Source: an uncultured Ruminococcus sp. (lineage in GTDB: Bacteria > Bacillota > Clostridia > Oscillospirales > Acutalibacteraceae). Taken from it: a stretch of 64,000 nucleotides of DNA. A program made the translations under genes and the position numbers. The notes under the pieces are model-generated. The model ran no database searches. It was not told the origin of the DNA and saw only the letters and a program-made list of their open reading frames with translations. Where the stretch lies: the NCBI GenBank assembly GCA_902777275.1, contig CACYTI010000015.1, positions 1 through 64,000 of the forward strand, given 5' to 3'. How positions within the stretch are numbered: the stretch's first letter is position 1; the number at the start of each line of letters is the position of its first letter. Positions 1 through 9,190 of this stretch are shown piece by piece.

Positions 1-1
1 A

Positions 2-646
2 AGCTACAGCTTTATCTGTGGAAACTACCACAAGCATGTAGGCATAGAAAAATGCACGCCACACTCTATCCGAGAGGTTGTGCTTGACGAGATTGTGCTG
101 GAAGAAATCAACAGGGCGATTTATTACGCGAGAAATAACACAAAGGAGTTCACTGATTATATCAGTAAAAAGACTTCCTCGCAGTACAGAAAAGATTTGA
201 ACGCCAAAACCGCTGAACTGTCAAAAGCTGAAAAGCGTATCGTAGAACTGAAATCACTTTTCAAGCATCTGTATGAGGATAATGTACTTGGTCGTATCAG
301 CGACGAGCAGTACAGAATGTTATCCCTTGATTACAACGATGAACAAAAGGAGCTTGAACAATCAATTCCTGATTTGCAAAAAGAAATTGATACACTCAAA
401 AGCGAGTGTACCAATGTGCAGAAATTCCTTGATATTGTCAGGAAATATGTTCATGTAGAGGAACTGACGCCGGAGGTACTGCGAACCTTCATCAGCAAAA
501 TCGTTGTTCACGAGCGTGAGAAAAAGCACAGCCAAACCTCATCGCAGCAAATCGACATCTATTTCCGCTATATTGGAACTTTCGCTCTGCCGAACACAAC
601 CGACGCAGCAGAAGAAACCAAACAAGACGAAAGGCGGACAGCCTAA
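2..646 (+). CDS. Large serine recombinase, C-terminal part (truncated by window edge)
   Basis: The reading frame is open from base 2, so the gene begins outside the window; an internal GTG at 80 is not the true start. The visible part starts inside the recombinase zinc beta-ribbon (ICGNYHKHVG then KCTPHSIRE), followed by a long charged helix-rich coiled-coil region and a short C-terminal domain containing FISKIVVHERE. This arrangement is typical of the TnpX/Tn4451-like large serine recombinases that excise and integrate transposons and ICEs. The catalytic N-terminal domain cannot be seen. It implies that a mobile element ends at or near here. A perfect 10-bp inverted repeat spans the stop codon. 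Confidence 0.85.
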   Translation, partial: SYSFICGNYHKHVGIEKCTPHSIREVVLDEIVLEEINRAIYYARNNTKEFTDYISKKTSSQYRKDLNAKTAELSKAEKRIVELKSLFKHLYEDNVLGRISDEQYRMLSLDYNDEQKELEQSIPDLQKEIDTLKSECTNVQKFLDIVRKYVHVEELTPEVLRTFISKIVVHEREKKHSQTSSQQIDIYFRYIGTFALPNTTDAAEETKQDERRTA

Positions 647-657
647 ACTGTCCGCCT
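632..657. repeat. 10-bp perfect inverted repeat over the recombinase stop codon
   Basis: AGGCGGACAG and CTGTCCGCCT are separated by CCTAAA, with the recombinase stop inside. There is no T-tract after it, so it is a weak terminator candidate. It may instead belong to the end of the mobile element. Confidence 0.5.
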
Positions 658-733
658 ACGTATAGGGCACCGCCTTAAACTGAAAACATCCTTTTCGGAA
701 TCAGCCTAAAGGCACGCCCGTAACTTAAAACAA

Positions 734-1294
734 TTATTCTTCCTCGCCGTAAGAACCCTGTAAAATGGCTTCCTCGGCTTCTTCGTCGGCGGTTTCCTCG
801 GAGTACAGCAAATCAGCCGTTACGCCGCCCTTTACAATCTTTTCACCTGCGTCCTCATCTTCGTTTCTTTCGGGAACATCGTCGTAAGCTAACTCAAAGC
901 CGCTCACGAAGCAATAGGGGATACCGTAGCCCAAAGCGACGGCAGCCAGCGAGGTGATGATGCTTATTTTGCTTGTGAGTGAGTCAGCCGCAAAAACGTT
1001 GTGCAGCGGCATGAATGCCGCAAGCGATGCAACGATGATAAACAGCGACGGGAGCACCATAAAAATAAGGGTAAACGGCGAAAAGCGTAAAATAGCCTTT
1101 CCGTCGCCCACTCTGGTGGCATAGAACAGCAACAGTCCGAACACCGCGTAAATGGCGATAGAAATAAGCTGACTTATTGTTGTGTCCAGTGACGAAGTGA
1201 AACCGGCGAAGAAATTAGCGCATATAATAAACGCGATAATCAAAAATGCCGAAAAGAAAAGATTTACGTGTTCTTTTTTACCGGGCTTTTTCAT
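734..1294 (-). CDS. Small membrane protein with acidic C-terminal tail
   Basis: Not recognised as a named family. The start is placed at MKKPGKKEHV (ATG at 1292-1294) because AGGAGG lies just upstream; a longer frame to 1324 lacks such a site. Four hydrophobic segments are visible: VNLFFSAFLIIAFIICANFF, ISIAIYAVFGLLLFYA, LIFMVLPSLFIIVASLAAF and ISIITSLAAVALGYGIPYC. They are followed by a cytosolic tail rich in Glu and Asp (PERNEDEDAGEK, EETADEEAEEA). The gene stands alone between the recombinase remnant and a repeat-rich gap. Function unknown; it is well supported as a gene by its ribosome site and membrane architecture. Confidence 0.75.
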   Translation of the reverse strand: MKKPGKKEHVNLFFSAFLIIAFIICANFFAGFTSSLDTTISQLISIAIYAVFGLLLFYATRVGDGKAILRFSPFTLIFMVLPSLFIIVASLAAFMPLHNVFAADSLTSKISIITSLAAVALGYGIPYCFVSGFELAYDDVPERNEDEDAGEKIVKGGVTADLLYSEETADEEAEEAILQGSYGEEE

Positions 1295-2066
1295 GGAAAA
1301 AATGACCTCCTGAGAGTATAACATTATTTATCCTTATTACTTTACCACATATTTACTCAAAATGCAAGCGGTTATAATAAAGTTCCACGACAAACGCATG
1401 AAAAAATTGTAATGAATGATTAAGAAGATGAAATAGAAAAGCACCGGAATGGTGCGCAAAACCCATGAACAAATCGACGTTAAGGGGAATAAACGTTGGT
1501 GCACGGGCGACACAATGGTCGCCCCTACGATGTCAAGGTGATGTTTACTATGAATTTTACCTTGGCTGCCGTAGGGACAGGGCTTGCCCCTGTCCGAGGG
1601 CGTTGAACAGAACGTTTTGTGTTTCTATCGACAATAGGGACGGGGAATATACGTCGGTTCACCAAAAGGTTCATATGTACCTTAAGGCACGTGACAATAT
1701 GAACAACATGAACACTATGTGTTTGACAGCGTCCGGCAAGATGTCTTTTCTTTGCCGTACCGACAAGGACTTTGTTGACAGATAAAGCTGCTTGAAATCG
1801 GCAAAAAGAAAATGTCCCCAAAAAGAAACGATTCTGTATTTCGCTTGATACAAGGAAATACTATCAGCAAATTATGGCTCTTTGATTTTTTGAAAAGACT
1901 ATTGTTCGCATTTTTTGATTATGATTTTTCATGCGTGGGACGTGATAAAGTTAACACATAAATCTGTTTTTGAAATCATCGTTAAAAGATAACCTTCCGT
2001 CAACGCCGCGGCAGAACGCGGGCTTGGCGGTTAAGTTATTGTCAAAAGTTTGAAGCGCGGCCCGGG
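1295..2066. other. Gene-free gap filled with dispersed palindromic repeats
   Basis: No convincing gene. The gap holds hairpins at 1504-1523 (GGGCGAC stem) and 1575-1595 (GGACAGGG stem, CTTGC loop), a stretch around 1600-1645 related to 50630-50690 and 50785-50840, and a composite repeat from about 1978 that runs into the 3' end of prmA. The short open frames here read through these repeats. Confidence 0.7.
1575..1595. repeat. CTTGC-loop hairpin
   Basis: GGACAGGG-CTTGC-CCCTGTCC. The loop is identical to that of the hairpins at 50602-50622 and 50757-50777, and complementary to the loop at 53987-54005, whereas the stem differs from the 50-kb copies. Confidence 0.75.
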
Positions 2067-2115
2067 TCAAGCGTCACGCTTGCGCGGACTGACCGGTCGG
2101 CGCAGCCGACCGGCG
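1978..2115. repeat. Composite dispersed repeat overlapping the 3' end of prmA
   Basis: The left part (TCGTTAAAAGATAACCTTCC, then AACGCCGCG, then AAAGTTTGAAGCGCGG) matches the stretches at 8197-8320 and, inverted, 50387-50510. The right part carries two hairpins of the triloop family: AAGCG-TCA-CGCTT at 2069-2081 and a 9-bp stem around GCA at 2093-2113. The right part is translated as the last residues of PrmA. Confidence 0.75.
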
Positions 2116-3017
2116 AAGCACGCCCAGCCGCCGTCGAGACGTTCATCTATTATATCAAAGTAACGGCTTACTCCCTGCTTCACTTCCTCGGCGCGGTCGT
2201 CGATTATACCGCTCATAATGTACACGGCTCCCGGCTTCATAAACTCCGCCACGCCCTTTGACAGGAAGAGTATCGCGTCAGCTACGATATTCGCGAGCAC
2301 TATATCAAATTTGCCCTCGACCTTGTCGGTAAAGCTGCCGCACACGGCTGTAAAGCGATCCTGCACGTTGTTTATCTGCGCGTTCTCTCTTGCGGTTTCA
2401 ACGGCTTTTTCGTCGATATCGACGCCCACTGCTTTTTCGGCGCCGCATAGCAAAGCGGCGATTCCCAAAATACCGCTGCCGCAGCCGACGTCGAGCACGC
2501 TGTCGCCGCGCTTCATATATTTTTCGCACATTTCAAGGCAGAGCCGCGTCGTTTCGTGGCTGCCCGTGCCGAACGCGAGTCCGGGGTCGATGCTCAGCAC
2601 GACCCTGCCCTGAGTGTCGGGATTCTCGCACCAGCTCGGAACTATCATCAGGTTCTTTCCGACCGCCATAGGGTGAAAATACTTTTTCCAGTTGTTGCGC
2701 CAGTCCTCCTCGGCGCAGTCAAGCAGGGCGATTTCGTGGGTTATTCCCTCGCTCTCATACCTCTCGCTCAGGAAAGCCACCGCCTCGGCGGGTGAAATGT
2801 CCGGCTCGATATAAATGTGTATAAATGCCTTGGAGCGGTCTTTTTTCAGCAGATCCTCGTCGATGAGGTCTATGTGGGCTATCTGCTCCACGACCTGCTC
2901 CATGTCGCGGTAATCCTCTATGTATATGCCGCCCGGAGCAGCCATGTTCGCTATGTCGCCCGCCCTGTCGATGTCCGCTGCGCTAACGGCTATTTTTATT
3001 TCTGTCCAGTTATTCAT
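2067..3017 (-). CDS. prmA: Ribosomal protein L11 methyltransferase
   Basis: A SAM-dependent enzyme that methylates ribosomal protein L11 in the cytoplasm. The N-terminal substrate-binding region is followed by the Rossmann methyltransferase core with motif I VLDVGCGSGILG, then GVDIDEKAVETA and the motif LANIVADA. The length of 316 residues is normal. The ATG at 3015-3017 is preferred; a TTG at 3021-3023 is the other choice, and both overlap or abut the dnaJ stop, so translation is probably coupled. It is the last gene of the heat-shock operon, a common position in Firmicutes. The last residues (after ACFAGR) are encoded by a dispersed hairpin repeat that also provides the TGA stop. Confidence 0.93.
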   Translation of the reverse strand: MNNWTEIKIAVSAADIDRAGDIANMAAPGGIYIEDYRDMEQVVEQIAHIDLIDEDLLKKDRSKAFIHIYIEPDISPAEAVAFLSERYESEGITHEIALLDCAEEDWRNNWKKYFHPMAVGKNLMIVPSWCENPDTQGRVVLSIDPGLAFGTGSHETTRLCLEMCEKYMKRGDSVLDVGCGSGILGIAALLCGAEKAVGVDIDEKAVETARENAQINNVQDRFTAVCGSFTDKVEGKFDIVLANIVADAILFLSKGVAEFMKPGAVYIMSGIIDDRAEEVKQGVSRYFDIIDERLDGGWACFAGRLRRPVSPRKRDA

Positions 3018-3019
3018 AG

Positions 3020-4159
3020 TCAATTGTTAAAGTAATTTTTCAGCTTGTCAAAGAAGCTTTTTCTCTTTGCGTAATTCTTTTCGGTGGTGGATTTTTCAAA
3101 ATCGCGCACAAGCTCTTTTTGCTTTGCGTTGAGACTTTTCGGGATCTCAACCAGAATGCGCACATACTGGTCGCCCTTGCCTCTGCCGCCCAAATGCGGA
3201 AAACCTCTGCCCTTTAGCTTGAACACATCGTTGGGCTGAGTGCCCTCGTGAATGGTGTATTTCACTTTGCCGTCAAGTGTGGGAACAGTAAGCTCAGCGC
3301 CTAAAACCGCCTGCGGGAAGGTGATCGGGATGTCGCACCAAACGTCGTCGCCTCTGCGCTCGAACATACTGTGGCTGCGGACGCTTATGTGAACGTGCAG
3401 ATCGCCCGAGGGTCCTCCGTTGTAGCCCGCGTTGCCGTGATCGCTTACATTCAGAATCTGACCGTCCCTTATGCCTGCGGGAATCGTAACGTCAACGGTG
3501 CGGCTCTTTCTCTGTCTGCCCGAGCCGCTGCACTTGCGGCAGGGGTTATCGACGATTTTACCGGTGCCGTGGCACGCGTCGCATGAGCGCTGGGTTTGGA
3601 TAACGCCGAACGGGGACCGCTGGTTGATGGTTACTCTTCCCGAGCCTCCGCACGCCGAGCAGGTTTTGGGCTGAGAGCCCGCCGCAGCTCCGGTGCCGTG
3701 ACACTCGTCGCACGTTGATACGCTGTTGTAGCTTATGGTCTTTTTGCAGCCCTTTGCCGACTCCTCAAACGAAATGGTGACAGTGGTTTCAACATCGCTA
3801 CCGCGTTGGGGCGCATTTGCACGTCCCTGTCTTCTTCCGCCGAAGCCGCCGAAGAAGCTTGAGAAAATGTCGTCAAGATCTATTCCGCCGCCGAACGGGT
3901 TTCCTCCGCCCGCTCCGGCGCCGTAATTGGGGTCAACTCCCGCGTGGCCGAACTGGTCGTAGCGCGCGCGCTTATCCTTGTCGGATAAAACCTCGTACGC
4001 CTCGTTAACCTCCTTGAACCTTTCCTCGCATTCCTTGTCGCCCGGGTGAAGGTCGGGGTGATATTTTTTGGCGCTCTGCCGGAACGCCTTCTTGATTTCA
4101 TCGTCGCTCGCACCCTTGTTGAGCCCGAGCACCTCGTAATAATCTCTTTTTTCTGCCAT
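3020..4159 (-). CDS. dnaJ: Chaperone protein DnaJ
   Basis: Hsp40 co-chaperone that stimulates the DnaK ATPase and delivers unfolded clients. The J domain is at residues 4-70 with the HPD motif in KKYHPDLH, followed by a Gly/Phe-rich linker ([13 protein letters not shown]). Four zinc-binding repeats come next: [24 protein letters not shown] and CRKCSGSG. The C-terminal substrate domain follows. At 379 residues it is full length. A GGAGGAGAG ribosome site precedes the ATG. It lies 372 bp after dnaK, a gap filled with palindromes, and shares the hrcA-led operon. Confidence 0.97.
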   Translation of the reverse strand: MAEKRDYYEVLGLNKGASDDEIKKAFRQSAKKYHPDLHPGDKECEERFKEVNEAYEVLSDKDKRARYDQFGHAGVDPNYGAGAGGGNPFGGGIDLDDIFSSFFGGFGGRRQGRANAPQRGSDVETTVTISFEESAKGCKKTISYNSVSTCDECHGTGAAAGSQPKTCSACGGSGRVTINQRSPFGVIQTQRSCDACHGTGKIVDNPCRKCSGSGRQRKSRTVDVTIPAGIRDGQILNVSDHGNAGYNGGPSGDLHVHISVRSHSMFERRGDDVWCDIPITFPQAVLGAELTVPTLDGKVKYTIHEGTQPNDVFKLKGRGFPHLGGRGKGDQYVRILVEIPKSLNAKQKELVRDFEKSTTEKNYAKRKSFFDKLKNYFNN

Positions 4160-4531
4160 TGTCTCTCCTCCGATTCATGACGGCGTGCCGTCAGTTCATT
4201 CCCCGGCCAAAATAAATGTGCAAAATGCACAATCCATGTGTCAACGACACAATTCATTGCGAAGTAAATTCATGTTGGCAGCACGGCGCTGCGCCCAATC
4301 AGCGGTTCCTTTATAATCCAAATTTGTATCACGCGAAAAAACATATTATAGGGAATGAATTGTCCTTCGGACATGAATTGGACTCACCGTGAATAGTCTG
4401 CGGCATGGATTGAGCGCAATGCGCTCATTGGGATATGGCTTGGGAATGAATTGAAACCTTTTTAGCAAACCGGCTTCCTTAACCGCTTAAAGGAGCTGCA
4501 AGAGCAGCTCCTTCCGAGCGGTAATAGATTT
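4160..4531. repeat. Cluster of variable-stem palindromes between dnaK and dnaJ
   Basis: There is no gene. At least five hairpins occur: 4178-4193 (TGACGGC/GCCGTCA), 4218-4230 (GTGCA-AAA-TGCAC), 4237-4251 (TGTGTC-AAC-GACACA), 4361-4373 (TGTCC-TTC-GGACA) and 4411-4427 (TGAGCGC-AAT-GCGCTCA). They sit among repeated flanks resembling AATTCATT or its complement AATGAATT. The stems differ between copies, and four of the five have a three-base loop. They would be transcribed between dnaK and dnaJ. Confidence 0.8.
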
Positions 4532-6385
4532 TTACTGTCCGTCAACGTCGGTGAAGTCAGCGTCGTATACGTCGGGACCGCCGTTGCTGTTGTTGTTTTG
4601 AGCGTTGCCCATATCGGGTGCGCCGTTCATGTCGGGAGCGCCCTGCTGCGGTGCCGCCTGCTGATAAAGCTTAGCGGAAACCTCATAAACGGTCTTTTGC
4701 AGATCTTCCTTTGCTGCGTTGATCATTGAGATGTCGTTCTTGGCGATAGCGTCCTTAACGGCAGCCGCCTTTGTCTTTACAGCGTTCTTGTCGGCTTCGG
4801 CAAGCTTGTCGCCGTTCTCGTTAACGAGCTTTTCAGCCTGATAAGCGAGGTTCTCCGCCTCGTTCTTGGCGTCGACCTCCTCGCGGCGCTTCTTGTCCTC
4901 CGCCGCATACTGCTCGGCTTCCTTAACAGCCTTGTCGATGTCGTCCTTGCTCATGTTGGTGGAGGAGGAAATCGTGATTTTCTGCTCCTTGCCCGTGCCG
5001 AGGTCCTTAGCCGATACGTTAACAATGCCGTTGGCGTCGATATCGAAGGTCACCTCGATCTGAGGAATGCCGCGCATGGCGGGAGCGATTCCCGTGAGAG
5101 CGAACAGACCGAGCTGCTTGTTGTCGCGGGCGAACTCGCGCTCACCCTGGAGAACGTTGATTTCAACCTGAGTCTGGTTGTCGGCAGCGGTCGAGAATAT
5201 CTGGCTCTTCTTTGTCGGGATGGTTGTGTTTCTGTCGATGATCTTTGTCATAATGCCGCCCATGGTTTCAACGCCGAGCGACAGGGGAGTAACGTCAAGG
5301 AGAAGCAGACCGTCAACCTCGCCGCCGAGAACGCCCGCCTGGATAGCAGCGCCGATCGCGACGCATTCGTCAGGGTTGATGCCCTTGAACGGTTCCTTGC
5401 CGATAAGCTTCTGAACAGCTTCCTGAACGGCGGGGATTCTTGAAGAACCGCCTACCATGAGGACCTTGTCGATCTGACCGATTTGCAGACCGGAGTCGGA
5501 AAGCGCGCTTCTTACGGGGCCCATTGTAGCCTCTACCAAATCGGCGGTGAGCTCGTTGAACTTGGCGCGGGTGAGAGTGAGGTCAAGGTGCTTAGGTCCT
5601 GTTTGGTCGGCTGTGATAAAGGGCAGGTTGATTGAGGAGGTAGTAACGCCCGAAAGCTCTATCTTAGCTTTCTCGGCAGCCTCCTTGAGGCGCTGCATAG
5701 CCATTTTGTCGCCCGAGAGGTCGATGCCTGTTTCGGTGCGGAAGGACTGTACCATCCAGTCGATGATGCGCTTGTCGAAGTCGTCGCCGCCGAGACGGTT
5801 GTTGCCCGCTGTTGCGAGAACCTCCTGAACGCCGTCGCCCATCTCGATGATGGATACATCGAAGGTGCCGCCGCCGAGGTCGTATACCATGACCTTCTGA
5901 TCGTTTTCTTTGTCTACGCCGTAGGACAATGCCGCGGCGGTGGGCTCGTTGATGATTCTCTTTACGTCAAGACCCGCGATTTTGCCCGCGTCCTTTGTGG
6001 CCTGGCGCTGTGCATCGGTGAAGTAAGCGGGAACGGTGATGACCGCTTGGGTAACGGTTTCGCCTAAATAAGCCTCTGCGTCAGCCTTGAGCTTTTGCAG
6101 GATCATTGCGGAAATCTCCTGCGGAGTGTAGCTTTTGCCGCCGATATTTACCTTGTATGCTGAGCCCATTTCGCGCTTGATCGAAGAAACCGTGCGCTCG
6201 GGGTTGGTGATAGCCTGACGCTTTGCGACCTGACCTACCATTCTCTCGCCGTTCTTGGAGAACGCCACAACAGAGGGCGTTGTTCTTGAGCCTTCGGCGT
6301 TAGCGATAACTACGGGCTCGCCGCCTTCGATAACCGCTACGCATGAGTTTGTTGTTCCTAAATCTATACCTATTGTTTTTGCCAT
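4532..6385 (-). CDS. dnaK: Chaperone protein DnaK (Hsp70)
   Basis: Cytoplasmic ATP-dependent Hsp70 chaperone. It begins [20 protein letters not shown] (phosphate-1 motif), and also shows [13 protein letters not shown] (phosphate-2), the adenosine-site motif [11 protein letters not shown] and the linker/substrate-binding start [14 protein letters not shown]. It ends in a Gln/Asn/Gly-rich lid tail with [13 protein letters not shown]. The length of 617 residues is typical for Gram-positive DnaK. AGGAGG-like bases lie upstream of the ATG. Transcription probably comes from the CIRCE-controlled promoter before hrcA. Confidence 0.98.
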   Translation of the reverse strand: MAKTIGIDLGTTNSCVAVIEGGEPVVIANAEGSRTTPSVVAFSKNGERMVGQVAKRQAITNPERTVSSIKREMGSAYKVNIGGKSYTPQEISAMILQKLKADAEAYLGETVTQAVITVPAYFTDAQRQATKDAGKIAGLDVKRIINEPTAAALSYGVDKENDQKVMVYDLGGGTFDVSIIEMGDGVQEVLATAGNNRLGGDDFDKRIIDWMVQSFRTETGIDLSGDKMAMQRLKEAAEKAKIELSGVTTSSINLPFITADQTGPKHLDLTLTRAKFNELTADLVEATMGPVRSALSDSGLQIGQIDKVLMVGGSSRIPAVQEAVQKLIGKEPFKGINPDECVAIGAAIQAGVLGGEVDGLLLLDVTPLSLGVETMGGIMTKIIDRNTTIPTKKSQIFSTAADNQTQVEINVLQGEREFARDNKQLGLFALTGIAPAMRGIPQIEVTFDIDANGIVNVSAKDLGTGKEQKITISSSTNMSKDDIDKAVKEAEQYAAEDKKRREEVDAKNEAENLAYQAEKLVNENGDKLAEADKNAVKTKAAAVKDAIAKNDISMINAAKEDLQKTVYEVSAKLYQQAAPQQGAPDMNGAPDMGNAQNNNSNGGPDVYDADFTDVDGQ

Positions 6386-6457
6386 GATTTTTTCCTCCCA
6401 AAAAATGTTCTGATTTTGTTTTTTGATTTATTATATATTTAATACAGGAAAAGCCTG

Positions 6458-7006
6458 TTAATTGGTGACCTGAACCATCGCGTGGCGGATGATTTTATCC
6501 CCTATTTTGTAGCCCGTTTGGAAAACGGCTGCGATTTTGCCCGAATCCAGCTCATCGCTGTCAACCATTCCGATGGCGTTGTGAAGGTTGGGATCAAAAT
6601 CCTCGCCTACCTTGCCGTAGGCTTCTATTTTGAGCTTCTCAAAGGATTTGTCAAGCTGACTCGAGATAAGCTCGATCCCCTTGACTATCTCCCTGTCGGC
6701 GTCCTTTAAATTTTCCAGCGCCATTCTCACGCTGTCAGCCACGGGGAGCAGCTCCTTGACCGCCTTAGCCGTCGCGTCGTCATAAAGCGAGAGCTTTTCG
6801 TTGGCAGTGCGCTTTCGGTAGTTGTCGTACTCCGCGGCAAGTCTCATATATTTATCCTTGCCCGCGGCGACCTCGTCTTCAAGAGCCTTTATTTTTTCGT
6901 CCTTTTCGTCCTTGGGTTCCTCGGACTGCGCTTCCTCAGCGGCTTCATCGGCGGTTTTTACCTCCTCGGCTGCTTCCGCCGCCTCGTTCTTTTTCTTTTT
7001 GGACAT
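6458..7006 (-). CDS. grpE: Nucleotide exchange factor GrpE
   Basis: Releases ADP from DnaK. The acidic, low-complexity N-terminus (AAEAAEEVKTADEAAEEAQ) is followed by a long helix (KYMRLAAEYDNYRKRTANEK) and the C-terminal beta domain containing FDPNLHNAIGMVD and GYKIGDKIIRHAMVQV, which are hallmark GrpE sequences. At 182 residues it is full length. GAGGAT-type ribosome site. Second gene of the operon, 25 bp after hrcA and 72 bp before dnaK. Confidence 0.97.
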   Translation of the reverse strand: MSKKKKNEAAEAAEEVKTADEAAEEAQSEEPKDEKDEKIKALEDEVAAGKDKYMRLAAEYDNYRKRTANEKLSLYDDATAKAVKELLPVADSVRMALENLKDADREIVKGIELISSQLDKSFEKLKIEAYGKVGEDFDPNLHNAIGMVDSDELDSGKIAAVFQTGYKIGDKIIRHAMVQVTN

Positions 7007-7031
7007 CGGATATCCTCCTCTATCTTATACT

Positions 7032-8069
7032 TTATACTTCGGTCAGACCGGCTATAAGCCCGCCTGCCTGCTCTGTCACACAATCAATCACGGAAAGCGT
7101 TCGCGCGTAGTCGGTTCGCAGCGGCGCTATTGCCGCCAAAACTCCCGAAACGCCGTCGCCCGCCGTATATCTCGCCGAAATAACGGCGCTCTGTGAAAGC
7201 TCCGTGCGGCTGTTTTCTCTGCCGATCATAACCGACGGAGTTTGCGGAAGGCGGTTGAGCATAGCCGCCAAATCGCTTTCGTTCTGCAAAAAATCCCAAA
7301 TCCGCCGCGCTCCCGCAACGCCCGCTTCGGTCACGTTCATCAGCCTGCCGTAGCCGCTGTGGAAAACGCTCACCGTCGCCGCCTGTTCGCAAGCCTCCAT
7401 GACCGCCAAAAGCGGAGAGGTCATAAACAGCGAAAGCTCACCGAAGCCTGCGGCGGCTGTCTGAACGAACGGCCGCGTCACCGAACTTATCATGACTCCC
7501 GTGAAAGAGTCGTTGAACGCCCTTTCAAACACGGTCAGCAGCTCGGGGGTCAGCAGGAACTCGCACCGGAACAGCCTTGTTTTTATAACGCCGCTCGACG
7601 CTATCACCACGACCATTCCCGAATGGGCTCCGGTAGAGATGAACTTGATCCGGCGGATCCGCGTTTCGGCTCCGTCGGGCGTCGTCGCCAGCGCTATGCT
7701 GTCGGTCAACCTCGACAGAATGTCCGCCGCGCCCTGAAGAATGCTTTCGGGAGACTCGGACTTTTGCGAAAGAGTTTCGCTGATGTATTCCCGCCCGCGC
7801 TCCGAAACGGGCACGACCTTCATCACGTTGTCAACGTAGTAGCGGTAGCCCGACTCGGTGGGGATCCTGCCCGCCGAGGTGTGCGGCTGAACAAGATAAC
7901 CCTTTTCGGTGAGATCAGCCATATCGTTTCGCACGGTCGCGGATGAAACCGGAAGCCCCGATTCCGCCAAAAGCGCCTTTGAGCCGACAGGCTCGCCGCT
8001 GCGGATGTATCGCTCCACAACAGCGGAAAGGATCTTTTGTTTTCTCGCAGCAGGTTCCAACCCTCTCAC
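7032..8069 (-). CDS. hrcA: Heat-inducible transcription repressor HrcA
   Basis: Represses class I heat-shock genes by binding the CIRCE inverted repeat. An N-terminal winged helix (RKQKILSAVVERYIRSGEPVG, then SSATVRNDMADL and HTSAGRIPTESGYRYYVD) is followed by the GAF-like and dimerisation domains; 345 residues is standard. The start is a GTG at 8067-8069 with GGAAACGAG upstream; a TTG nine bases further in is possible because GAGGTGAGAGG would then be its ribosome site. A perfect CIRCE lies 19 bp upstream, so the gene is autoregulated together with grpE, dnaK, dnaJ and prmA. Confidence 0.96.
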   Translation of the reverse strand: MRGLEPAARKQKILSAVVERYIRSGEPVGSKALLAESGLPVSSATVRNDMADLTEKGYLVQPHTSAGRIPTESGYRYYVDNVMKVVPVSERGREYISETLSQKSESPESILQGAADILSRLTDSIALATTPDGAETRIRRIKFISTGAHSGMVVVIASSGVIKTRLFRCEFLLTPELLTVFERAFNDSFTGVMISSVTRPFVQTAAAGFGELSLFMTSPLLAVMEACEQAATVSVFHSGYGRLMNVTEAGVAGARRIWDFLQNESDLAAMLNRLPQTPSVMIGRENSRTELSQSAVISARYTAGDGVSGVLAAIAPLRTDYARTLSVIDCVTEQAGGLIAGLTEV

Positions 8070-8087
8070 CTCGTTTCCTTTGAGGGA

Positions 8088-8114
8088 TTAGCACTCTTGA
8101 TGGTCGAGTGCTAA
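8088..8114. promoter_or_regulatory. CIRCE operator (HrcA binding site)
   Basis: TTAGCACTC, nine-base spacer, GAGTGCTAA: a perfect match to the CIRCE consensus. It lies between the hrcA promoter and start codon, the expected position for repression of the whole chaperone operon. Confidence 0.98.
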
Positions 8115-8127
8115 CTGCTATGTTCAT

Positions 8128-8156
8128 ACTATACCCCCAAAGTCAGAAAAAGTCAA
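8128..8156 (-). promoter_or_regulatory. Vegetative promoter of the hrcA operon
   Basis: Read on the minus strand: TTGACT at 8156-8151, 17-base spacer, TATAGT at 8133-8128. The CIRCE site begins 13 bases downstream, so a bound repressor would block transcription initiation. Confidence 0.9.
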
Positions 8157-8196
8157 GTAAAATTTTAAAATTTCTTAAAAGTTTCACATTTCAATC

Positions 8197-8410
8197 ACAT
8201 TGCGCCGGCGGGCGCTTTCGGCGGCAAAGGATAGTATCGCTAAAAGAATACCATCCGTTCACGCCGCGTTTAAACGCGTGAACAAAACCTCTGCAAAAAG
8301 CAACGACCGGAAGCGCGGATTGGGTCGAGCGTCACGCTCGCGCGGATTGGGTCGAGCGTCACGCTCGCGCGGAATGTATGCAGCTTCAAGCTGCCGGCTT
8401 CGAGCTGCTG
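8197..8410. repeat. Composite repeat with two tandem 27-bp units and TCA-triloop hairpins
   Basis: The left part, 8197-8310, matches the inverted stretch at 50387-50510. Then come two identical 27-bp units at 8313-8339 and 8340-8366, each starting GCGCGGATTGGGTC and ending in the hairpin GAGCG-TCA-CGCTC. A third hairpin GCAGCT-TCA-AGCTGC is at 8380-8394. The same flank with other stems recurs near 2.1, 44.2, 53.9 and 61.9 kb. Confidence 0.85.
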
Positions 8411-8439
8411 TTGACAATATCAAAATATACCGCTATATT
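8411..8439 (+). promoter_or_regulatory. Promoter of the 86-residue membrane protein gene
   Basis: TTGACA (8411-8416), 17-base spacer, TATATT (8434-8439). It begins immediately after the end of the repeat cluster. Confidence 0.8.
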
Positions 8440-8477
8440 ATATTAAGAATACAAAGAATACAAACGGAGTTGATTAT

Positions 8478-8738
8478 ATGGAGTTCTTAAATTACGCCTA
8501 TGTATTTCTGTGGGCGGCGCTGGCGGTAATGGTCGTTATCGTCGGCAGAAAGGAACGGCTGCTCGCCTGCGCGGTCGCCTCCTTCTTTGTGTTTATGGCG
8601 GTGTGGTACGGTCTGCGCGCGTTCGGAGGAATAGCGGTTTTTGACGGCGTTTTGGGCATTGTGTTCCGCTGCGTGCTTGGAGTTTTTGCGGCGGCGCTGG
8701 GGCTGATTTGGTATTTGAGCCGCAGAAGAAAAAAATAG
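8478..8738 (+). CDS. Small three-segment membrane protein
   Basis: An 86-residue hydrophobic protein with three probable membrane helices: YVFLWAALAVMVVIVG, LLACAVASFFVFMAVWYG and VLGIVFRCVLGVFAAALGLI. It ends in a basic tail SRRRKK, which suggests the C-terminus is cytoplasmic. It has a recognisable promoter at 8411-8439 and a GGAG ribosome site. No family was recognised; its size and layout resemble other short uncharacterised Clostridial membrane proteins. Confidence 0.75.
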   Translation: MEFLNYAYVFLWAALAVMVVIVGRKERLLACAVASFFVFMAVWYGLRAFGGIAVFDGVLGIVFRCVLGVFAAALGLIWYLSRRRKK

Positions 8739-8833
8739 CCATACCATATATATATTCTTTGAAGGCTTTCCCCACAATATGTGGACAGCTTTTGCGTTAA
8801 AAGCAAAAAAGTGCGGTTTTTTTTGAAAAACGC

Positions 8834-8862
8834 TTGATTTTCACTTGACTTTATGATATCAT
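8834..8862 (+). promoter_or_regulatory. Probable rpsT promoter
   Basis: TTGATT (8834-8839), 17-base spacer, TATCAT (8857-8862). A second TTGACT at 8845 has no good -10 at the right distance. Confidence 0.55.
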
Positions 8863-8899
8863 AATATCCAAATGACTGCTATTATAAGGAGGTGGGACA

Positions 8900-9160
8900 A
8901 TGGCAAACATCAAGTCCGCAAAAAAACGTGTTAAGGTTATAGCTACAAAAACTGCCCGCAACAAGGCTGCAAAGTCGGCTCTCAAGACAGCTATCAAGAA
9001 AGCGTACTTCGCTGTTGACACCAATGCTGACAACAAGCAGGAGGCGGTTCGTTTTGCTGTCAAGAAAATTGACCAGGCGGCTGCTAAAGGTATTCTTCAC
9101 AAGAACACCGCGGCAAGAAGAAAGTCAAATCTTGCCAAGCGTTTGAATGCGTCCGCGTAA
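8900..9160 (+). CDS. rpsT: Small ribosomal subunit protein bS20
   Basis: Primary 16S-binding ribosomal protein. The 86-residue, very Lys/Arg/Ala-rich protein starts [20 protein letters not shown] and contains the family signature [20 protein letters not shown] near the C-terminus. AAGGAGGTGG is placed ideally before the ATG. It is a monocistronic unit: promoter upstream, strong terminator at 9191-9217. Confidence 0.98.
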   Translation: MANIKSAKKRVKVIATKTARNKAAKSALKTAIKKAYFAVDTNADNKQEAVRFAVKKIDQAAAKGILHKNTAARRKSNLAKRLNASA

Positions 9161-9190
9161 ATAAGACGGCAAATTGATTGCTAAAACTTG

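Noticed and set aside
1465..1785. 106-codon open frame
   Set aside because: It reads through dispersed palindromic repeats (hairpin at 1575-1595 and related stretches); the composition is not protein-like and no ribosome site is seen.
7242..7946. 234-codon plus-strand frame
   Set aside because: Shadow of hrcA on the opposite strand, with biased Arg/His-rich composition.
8313..8366. Two identical 27-bp units resembling CRISPR repeats
   Set aside because: They are directly adjacent with no spacers, contain a TCA-triloop palindrome, and recur singly or in short arrays elsewhere (for example 44190-44276). No cas genes are present.
8200..8490. 96-codon open frame with repeated GLGRASRSR
   Set aside because: The repeated residues are translations of the 27-bp hairpin units; it overlaps the promoter of the 86-residue membrane protein gene.
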